Part shown: piece by piece, positions 57,906 through 64,000 of the stretch | Layout of the letters: each line of letters begins with the position of its first letter | Position numbering within the stretch: the first letter of the stretch is position 1 | Assembly: GCA_000149265.1 (NCBI GenBank) | Contig: CH002555.1 | Coordinates: 111,814-175,813 of the forward strand | Direction: 5' to 3' | DNA length: 64,000 bases | Source of the DNA: Ciona savignyi | Lineage: Eukaryota; Chordata; Ascidiacea; Phlebobranchia; Cionidae | Made by a program: the position numbers and the translations under genes | Notes under the pieces: model-generated | The model's database searches: none | Told to the model about the DNA's origin: nothing | What the model saw: only the letters and a program-made list of their open reading frames with translations

Positions 57906-58009
57906 ATTCGTTTACGTAAAGAGTGGGTGGACTTCCCAGAAAACGGCGTATGATGAAAATAAATACTTGTTTTTTTGTTCCCATTAAAGTTTACTATCGA
58001 TATGTAGTG

Positions 58010-58198
58010 GATATTTATATTCATGTTTATCCATGTCAATGGGAAAACCAAGGGGTTGGGTTAACATATCGTAAGATCATCTCGCGCCCACCGTCGGGTT
58101 ACCAGAGCTATTGCAGTGTGTTGCATATGATTCACACGTTCCTTCAATTTGGTAGAACCCATTAATCCGCTTGGTTATGCAATTGCCCAAGGACACAT
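58010..58198 (-). repeat. SINE-1, 5'-truncated, minus strand
   Basis: The minus strand ends with CATGGATAAACATGAATATA. Before that it has CCCCTTGGTTTTCCCATTG, the GTAACCCGACGGTGGGCGCG block, and AACGTGTGAATCATATGC. The head is missing. Confidence 0.75.
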
Positions 58199-58362
58199 GG
58201 ATATATTTTATATTCGTGGTTATAATGTATCATATTTACGGGCTGTCTTTCGATTCTAAAAAGAACACATTTTATCTGCTTCACGTTGGTGAGAGGCGAA
58301 TGTTGTGAGTTTGCGGTTTGTTTACATTATTTTTGTGCATTGTATTAAGTCGTTTAAAAATG

Positions 58363-58418
58363 TTAAAATGAGCTCTCAGTGCATGTGCCGGTTCCAAAAA
58401 CCTTTGTCTCGATTTCCG
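58363..58418 (-). CDS. Possible terminal exon of an unrecognised minus-strand gene
   Basis: After the acceptor TTGACTGGCCAG, the sequence completes a split codon from the exon at 58543-58651. It reads EIETKVFGTGTCTESSF and stops at TAA (58363-58365). The intron between them is 124 bases with GT-AG ends. The joining phase is consistent, but the product family is unknown. Confidence 0.35.
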
Positions 58419-58542
58419 CTGGCCAGTCAATAAACGTTTTATCCGTACCAATGTTTCTAGAATTATCCTTCCGACATTATGCCATACGTGGCGAGCTGTT
58501 TAGATCGTTATGTATGAAAATTCATTTTGATTAATTCAGTAC

Positions 58543-58651
58543 CAGAAAAGTATTCTGGAATACGGTCCTTAGCACCTCCTGCTTGGAGCCGCAGCTCTGG
58601 GCTTGTCCAATCAATTAGAACTGTATGTACTGTACACTCTTGGCTTGTAAT
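58543..58651 (-). CDS. Exon of an unrecognised minus-strand gene
   Basis: The strong acceptor TTTTTTTATTCTCAG is followed by 36 open codons and a phase-1 donor, TCTG|GTACTG. It encodes ITSQECTVHTVLIDWTSPEL, then RLQAGGAKDRIPEYFS. Composition looks like a conserved protein rather than random AT-rich sequence, but I cannot name a family. Upstream exons should lie at higher coordinates. Confidence 0.45.
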
Positions 58652-59154
58652 CTGAGAATAAAAAAACTTTTTATAAAGAGTTTGATTGCGAGGTTTTGGA
58701 GTTGAGAACAATTAGATGTGGATCGCAATGACAGATTTAGTGCCAGCACTATACGCAAAAACAAAATAATCATGAACCCCATACATATCCGGTCGCCAGG
58801 TCATTTAGTTGAATTGTTTATCGAATCAGGTTGAGACTTTAACAAATCCTAAATGGCATGCCCATAACCTGCCTTTTAAATTTACCAAAATTTCAAAAAG
58901 AAATTCCTGCTTGCAAAATAAGTTGCTTGTTTTCAGCTTTTTGAGTGCATTCGCCGATATCTCCGCATTGGAAAGCGGTATTTACAACAAATTTCTAAAT
59001 CACTTTAAATAAATAAAGTTGTAAATAAGTAAATTAAACCAAGAAATGAACAATTGTAAGTAATGTACCCCGAGTTATCACAGGAAACAAATATAATACA
59101 CTATTAATACGTGTATAAAATAGCTGAAAACTTAAAACTACCACAAAGTCATAA

Positions 59155-59292
59155 TTAATTTAATCCCAAGTAAAACAATTGGGAAGCCCCGTACCCACCA
59201 TGCACATTTTCCGGGAAATCCCACAAAACTGAACCGCACTCAAACCATTGATCCATTTGCCTTAACGCATCATAATAACAAGAATAAATAAA
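59155..59292 (-). CDS. Possible exon of a minus-strand gene
   Basis: The frame is open for 45 codons after an ATTAG at 59293 and stops at TAA (59155). It includes YYDALRQMDQWFECGSVLWD and FPENVHGGYGASQLF. Tryptophan, cysteine and glycine content is unusual for chance. The acceptor is weak, and a GTGGGT donor within it is possible. None of the internal donor phases joins cleanly to the exon at 58651, so other exons would be needed or the two are unrelated. Confidence 0.3.
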   Translation of the reverse strand, partial: FIYSCYYDALRQMDQWFECGSVLWDFPENVHGGYGASQLFYLGLN

Positions 59293-60569
59293 CTAATATT
59301 TTTAAAATGTTAGGCTAACTGATGTGTAACAAATTAAACAAACTTTGTATAAATCACGTTTATCCCGAAAACCTTGAAATAATGTAAATACCATTCAATT
59401 TTCTGTGTGGAAACGTAAATGTTTTATTTAGAACAAATGGATATTAAATTTGTACAGGTTACTCGGCAACCCACTAATTTTGATGTTTTGTGCGTTTTTA
59501 TAGCGTTTTGGCTTGAGGAGATCTTAAATTAATGTTTGTTTAATTTATACTCTTTTTGCACACCAATCAAGGTTATATAATTTTTGAACCGTTTGTACAT
59601 CAAATCAAGAATTTATCCAATTAAACACTGAATAAATAACAAGAAATACAATTATTTCTTGGACAAATATTAAAGAAATCGGACACAGAATGTGGTAACG
59701 AAATAAATCGCTTTCTTCATCAGTAACTAAAAGAAAGATGTGTAGAATGACACGCCTCCAAGAACACAACTGTCTATTAGAAGATGTTAATTGACGAGAT
59801 ATTGTCTCCCTAATCATGTTCATGGGAAAACATTGACTTATTGGTATGTCGGGAATCCCCCACGTTTCTTTTTTTAAGTTAGCTTTTCTGGAAGTTTCAA
59901 ACTCTTTAACGAATCCTATTTACCGAAGACACGGTTTTTACGGGATAGCATTAAAAAGGTAAAACGGGAATTTGCTCACCAGAACTAACCATAATTTTAA
60001 TCCCAGCCACTACACTAATGCTAACCTTAATCATTCTCTTGTAGTTTTCGTACTTTCCACTTTCCTTACATTTAATTTTTAAATTATCGCGAGAGTAACA
60101 CAAAACATTTAATTGTAACTCGGCGAAAACACCGCGAAAAAGTTAGCGCATTTTTTTTTCAAACGTAATAGCACGTGATATTATCTTAACCAATCGTGAA
60201 GCCTTACTCCATTTAATGGATGATTGTTTAGATACAATGGACGATGGATGCACCGTTTTACAGAAAAATCTGGTGTCGCAATTCGTTGGTGCAGAAGCAA
60301 CAAATTCAGATTTATATTCCTTTCAAAACTAAAAACCGTTTAAAAGAAGGCAAATATTGGAAATGCTTATTGTATGTCGACGAAGCTTTAAAATTATCCA
60401 TTCATTCACGGCATATATTTAAAAAACATAACAAATCGATAAGTTCTGCAACCTAATGCCAACCAAGTATATTTAAATACACCATACCCGCCATTAACCA
60501 TTTTTAGGAAAACACCCAACACTCAATCGCAACCAACCAGTGGTCTATTTTCCCATAGAATGAAATCGT
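59293..60569. other. No gene recognised
   Basis: Short frames on both strands (59605-59823 minus, 60244-60456 plus) lack motifs or clear splice borders. Confidence 0.4.
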
Positions 60570-61485
60570 CTATGGTATATCATAAATTGCGTTATAACCA
60601 AAATACGTAACAATAGGAGTTTATGTTTGAATCTTTATACTGGACCGCATGTTAGAACTTTCGTTTTGAATCAGTCACCGTGTAGAATGCAGTACCACAT
60701 TTTTATCCAATAATCGTATATTCTGTCTCGTTTAGAGCGAAAGTTTGGTGGGTGTGAGATGTTTATTATTTTTTATGAATAACCGTAAAATTACTGATTT
60801 GTTTTTTATTTTAATTACGCAGAAAACCGTCTCTACAACTGTTCCGTTCCATATCAACGTTCCGTATCTACAAGTTTGGTATCAACGCTGACCGCCAATT
60901 ACAACTAGAGCACATAAACTGCAAATCAAAGCAACCCGTTATTCCACCCGACCCACCGTTACCGCACCTTTCGACACTGGATAACCAACCAGAAGACCGC
61001 GTAGAACAATGGCTTCACAACATTGAAGAAGCCAAGATGCCAGACGCACGAGCACCACCAACGACATAACTCAGTAACAAACACGAGTCATTAAGTGTTG
61101 TAAGCACTACACGCTCGATGCGCAGCTTTAAGCTAAAAGATAGAAAGGTTAAGCTTGAACTGGCTATAGGCTTGCGCGACAACAAGACTTAAAGAGAAAA
61201 GAAGAAAACAAAACTGCTTGCTAAAACAGACGAACGTAAAAGAAAACTTGACGAAAGAGAGAGAAAATTGCAAGAGGAACTTGTGGATCCCGGCGAAAAC
61301 TAGAATTGGTCAAGGCTGAAGCTAGAGCATGGGAAGAAGCATCCATTCCTGATGCCACACACAACGACCTTCAAATTCGCCAATAAGCTGGCTCTACGAC
61401 ACCGCTTCTAGAGCAGACTACATCCACTGAACAATCACGCAACGATATTACACCGACTGCAGAGCAACCACCACAACGTTCTACC

Positions 61486-61980
61486 ATGCACACCCCGCCC
61501 AGTGTGCGCCCGAAGGACAGCGCTCTGTTAATCTTTCCTTTACCGAACAAGTTTTCGCCACAGTTTCCATCCTCCGATACTGCTGCAACCGACAACGTGG
61601 AAACATTAATGTGCAGACTTCGAAGCAAAAGGGCGTTGGAGTTTGGCATGAAGTACTCAAAAGAAGACGTCATGGCTTACGATATAATGACGCGCCGAAT
61701 TGAAAGAGTGGAAGGGGACTAACAGCTACCGCTGCCCTGGAAAGACGACGGCGCCGTTTTACCGGATAGCCTGCCAATGGCAAGGAGCAGGACTATTAAG
61801 TTTGAAGAAGCGACTGGCGAGAGACGCCTGGTTTTCCATAAAGTTTACAAAATACATGACGATGATGTTGGACAATAGGTAGGCAGAAGTAGTGCCAGAG
61901 GACGAAGTGAATACTACCAACAAGTTATGGTACCTCCCGCATCACCCTGTAATTAACCCAAAGAAACAAGCAAGGTTCGT
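61486..61980 (+). pseudogene. BEL/Pao pol, RT N-terminal part
   Basis: Frames contain LRSKRALEFGMKYSKEDVMA and YDIMTRRIERVEGD, then QLPLPWKDD and LPDSLPMARS. LSLKKRLARD follows in another frame, then VPEDEVNTTNKLWYLPHHPV. These motifs open the BEL/Pao reverse transcriptase. There is a stop at 61720, a shift near 61793 and a stop at 61876. Confidence 0.8.
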
Positions 61981-62345
61981 ATCGTGTATGACTGTGCGGC
62001 GAAATGCGAAGGCCAATCTATAAATGACAAGCTGATGAAGGGCCCCGTTTTAATGAAGCTACCGCCGCCCGTGGCTGTGTATGCTACCTTAGAACCAAGT
62101 TAGAGGATGACAACACGATATGTCCGTTCATCATGGGAACGTTTCTTCACTGCGATTGTACTAAGCACACAAACCCCAGATTGGAACTCGAAGCTGCACT
62201 TGACGCCGTAAAATTATTGCGAACCGTGAAAAGGAAACTCGGACTGGACGATTGCCCGGTAATTCCTCGACTGGTTGCGCACTCAATTGACCCGACATCC
62301 GCCTTCTACGTCACCGATCTACAAACAGAACCCGATTCTCAATAA
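61981..62345 (+). pseudogene. BEL/Pao RT to RNase H junction, core deleted
   Basis: IVYDCAAKCEGQSINDKLMK begins the RT fingers. Within about 130 bases the sequence reaches NPRLELEAALDAVKLLRTVK, which normally lies several hundred residues later. The YxDD-bearing palm is therefore missing. Confidence 0.75.
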
Positions 62346-62930
62346 TGGCATCATTCTACGCGTTAAAGATAGTTTGGACAATGCACCTCTTGACTACAAA
62401 GCACGCCACCCTGCCATTATCCCCGATAACTACCACCTTACTGACTTACTAATCAATCACTGCCACAGTGTTGATGCTGCACACTCTGGTATAAATTACA
62501 CTCTAAACATTTTATTTCAGCGCTACTGGGTGCAAAATGCTAGAGTTGCAACCCGACGTATCCCTTCCCGATGTTTATTGTGCCAGCACAGAGCTGCAAG
62601 GCCCGAAAGACAGAGACATGGCTGATCTTCCGCCGTCAAGACTGCAAATTGAGGAACCACCGTTCACTCACACAGGAGTGGACTTCTTCGGCCCGCTACT
62701 GACCAAGTTAAGGAGAAGTGGAGTAAAACGGTATGGAGGCCTGTTTACATGTATGACTACTCGCGCAATCCATCTAGCAGTCGCTACTGACTTGTCTACC
62801 GACGCGATATAAATGCCCTGCGACGTTAGACGGCCCGACGAGGTCCTGTCACTCACCTGTATTCCGACAATGGCACTAACTTCGTCGGCTGCGAGCGGAT
62901 ACTTCGAGAATATATAGAAGTGTTACATGT
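62346..62930 (+). pseudogene. BEL/Pao integrase, broken
   Basis: The zinc-binding part reads YHLTDLLINHCHSVDAAHSG and RCLLCQHRAA. The core follows in another frame with FTHTGVDFFGPLLTK (first Asp), LFTCMTTRAIHLAVATDL, and then SDNGTNFVGCERILREY (second Asp). The third catalytic residue and the C-terminus are absent. Frameshifts lie near 62600 and 62815. Confidence 0.85.
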
Positions 62931-63219
62931 TTTATCTTAGTACGTGTTTTTGTTGCGTGCGCTGATTACTTGATGATAATCAACTCTTTGACCTGTCGCA
63001 TTTATCGTTCCTTATCTACCCGCCAAAAACCGTTAGAGTTTACCGCCTATTTGCTTTTATATGTGACCACTGCATTGTGTTTTGGTTGACTTGTGATTTT
63101 ATGCTGCTTACGAAACACTGCCCAAAAGTGTTAAAATTGAAGACCACAGAGGACCTGTAGTGCAGCAGAGAAGTTTTATTTTTTATTGGTGTTTTATCGG
63201 GAAGATAATTTTTTTTTAC
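62931..63219. other. Possible LTR or leader of the next Gypsy element
   Basis: No gene is seen. The stretch lies directly before gag sequence and may contain its LTR, but no second copy is in the window to prove it. Confidence 0.25.
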
Positions 63220-64000
63220 CCAGCCCCGAAGTATGTGGTGGGAGAAGATTTTAATTCATTTTTATCGTCTTTTGAAGGCTTCTGTAATAGTGTTGCTGCA
63301 ACCGAAGCAGCCAGAAGATATAGCTTTCTTTCCAGCCTTCCGGACGAAACTAAGTTCGAAATGGAAGATGCCGAAGCACCATTGTACAGTTGTACATACG
63401 ATGAGTTGAAAGAACGAGCAACCGCTGTCACGTGCTCGACTGGACGAACTAGAAATGCTCGGCAGAAACTCTTTCAACGCACACAAGCCATCGGTTAATC
63501 CAACCTAAGTTTTATTACAGCCGTTTTAAACCTGGGAAAAATGGCTTATCCAAACGAAACGGACATTACAACACAAAACGAGGTAATGTTTAATGTATTT
63601 ACAAGCTGCCTTAGAAATAGACAACAGGCAGAGAGAATTTTGCGGGAACATCCTGGCTCGGCAACCCCAAAGTTTTTGGATGTCGCCAAGGCCCTGCTTT
63701 CCTCCGAGGGTATTCTTTAAACACAGCCCACAGTGGCTGCGTTGCGAGACGAGCGACCTGCGATCAAAAGCGACGAGATTGATCAACTAAAAATGATGAT
63801 TAAAGAATTGCAAAAAGATCTTCAGCACATAAAAATATCCAAAAATCAAACGGATCAGTGTGAACAGTTTGCTCAACAACGATTTGGCCAGCAAAATGAA
63901 ACTGTAAGATTATACTACCGCCGCGGAAGACCTGGCCATATTAGTCGTTACTGCCCTTGTCACCTGAACTGGCGAAATATCAGATCATGCGACCCATGCA
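63205..64000 (+). pseudogene. Gag of a second Ty3/Gypsy element, runs off window
   Basis: A frame ending at 63498 contains PAPKYVVGEDFNSFLSSFEG, FCNSVAATEAARRYSFLSSL and YDELKERATAV, a Gypsy capsid pattern. After a frame change, FLDVAKALLSSEGIL and a helical DEIDQLKMMIKELQKDLQHI follow. Last comes a knuckle-like YYRRGRPGHISRYCP (63915-63960), in which the first two cysteines are replaced. Stops at 63496 and 63718 break it. It differs from the Gmr1-like gag at 29953. Confidence 0.7.

Larger units (their letters stand above)
60570..62930 (+). mobile_element. BEL/Pao element 3, internally deleted
   Basis: The leader at 60576-61130 is the same as at 4589 and 12641, but the gag start ATG is CTG here and the intron-like donor is lost. 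A charged coiled coil follows (61130-61330), then protease-to-RT sequence, an RT start, an RNase-H-side fragment and part of the integrase. RT palm, protease core and the integrase end are missing. All junctions are out of frame or stopped, so it is dead. Confidence 0.85.

Overview
The window looks like animal nuclear DNA from a tunicate, most likely Ciona or a close relative. It is AT-rich, its genes are split into short exons with GT-AG borders, and it is full of eukaryotic transposons. Three things point to a tunicate: a tRNA-derived SINE with a TATCC tail present in about ten pieces; a Ty3/Gypsy element of the Gmr1 type, whose integrase precedes its reverse transcriptase (a deuterostome group); and a NACHT-LRR immune receptor with symmetric phase-0 LRR exons. 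There are no bacterial operons, ribosome binding sites or CRISPR arrays. The species is inferred from sequence character, not from a search.

Layout. 1-13.4 kb: a segment of about 5 kb occurs twice in tandem (1-5374 and 8744-13426). Each copy carries an exon for a probable membrane protein (946-1485 and 9695-10237), a short exon of unknown family and the 5' end of a BEL/Pao retrotransposon. 13.4-14.8 kb: more of a decayed BEL/Pao element (zinc knuckle, protease). 15.5-17.6 kb: a diverged fourfold repeat with splice-like borders. 17.6-24.9 kb: mostly non-coding, with two pairs of direct repeats and SINE pieces.

27-57.3 kb holds the main host locus, an NLR gene on the plus strand. A linker exon (26976-27114) is followed by about 11 kb of intron. 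That intron contains a nearly complete Gmr1-like element (29608-34403, nested in a SINE), a BEL/Pao gag relic, an ORF1-like fragment and another SINE. A large NACHT exon follows (38204-39971) with two frameshifts and one in-frame stop, then LRR exons at 41.9 and 43.1 kb and a possible terminal exon at 45.2 kb. The LRR exon classes appear again at 46.8, 52.4, 53.0 and 54.0 kb, ending in a possible terminal exon at 57.2 kb, so the locus looks like a partial tandem duplication of the LRR half. Its introns hold a LINE relic, a hAT-type element with target duplication, and three copies of a repeat family with internal arrays of about 330 bp. An array of about 52 bp that repeats AATAAA-like signals lies just downstream.

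57.9-64 kb: a SINE, two or three minus-strand exons of an unrecognised gene (58.3-59.3 kb), a heavily deleted BEL/Pao element (60.6-62.9 kb) and the gag end of another Gypsy element running off the window. Two N gaps (5375-5474, 49970-50958) hide sequence.
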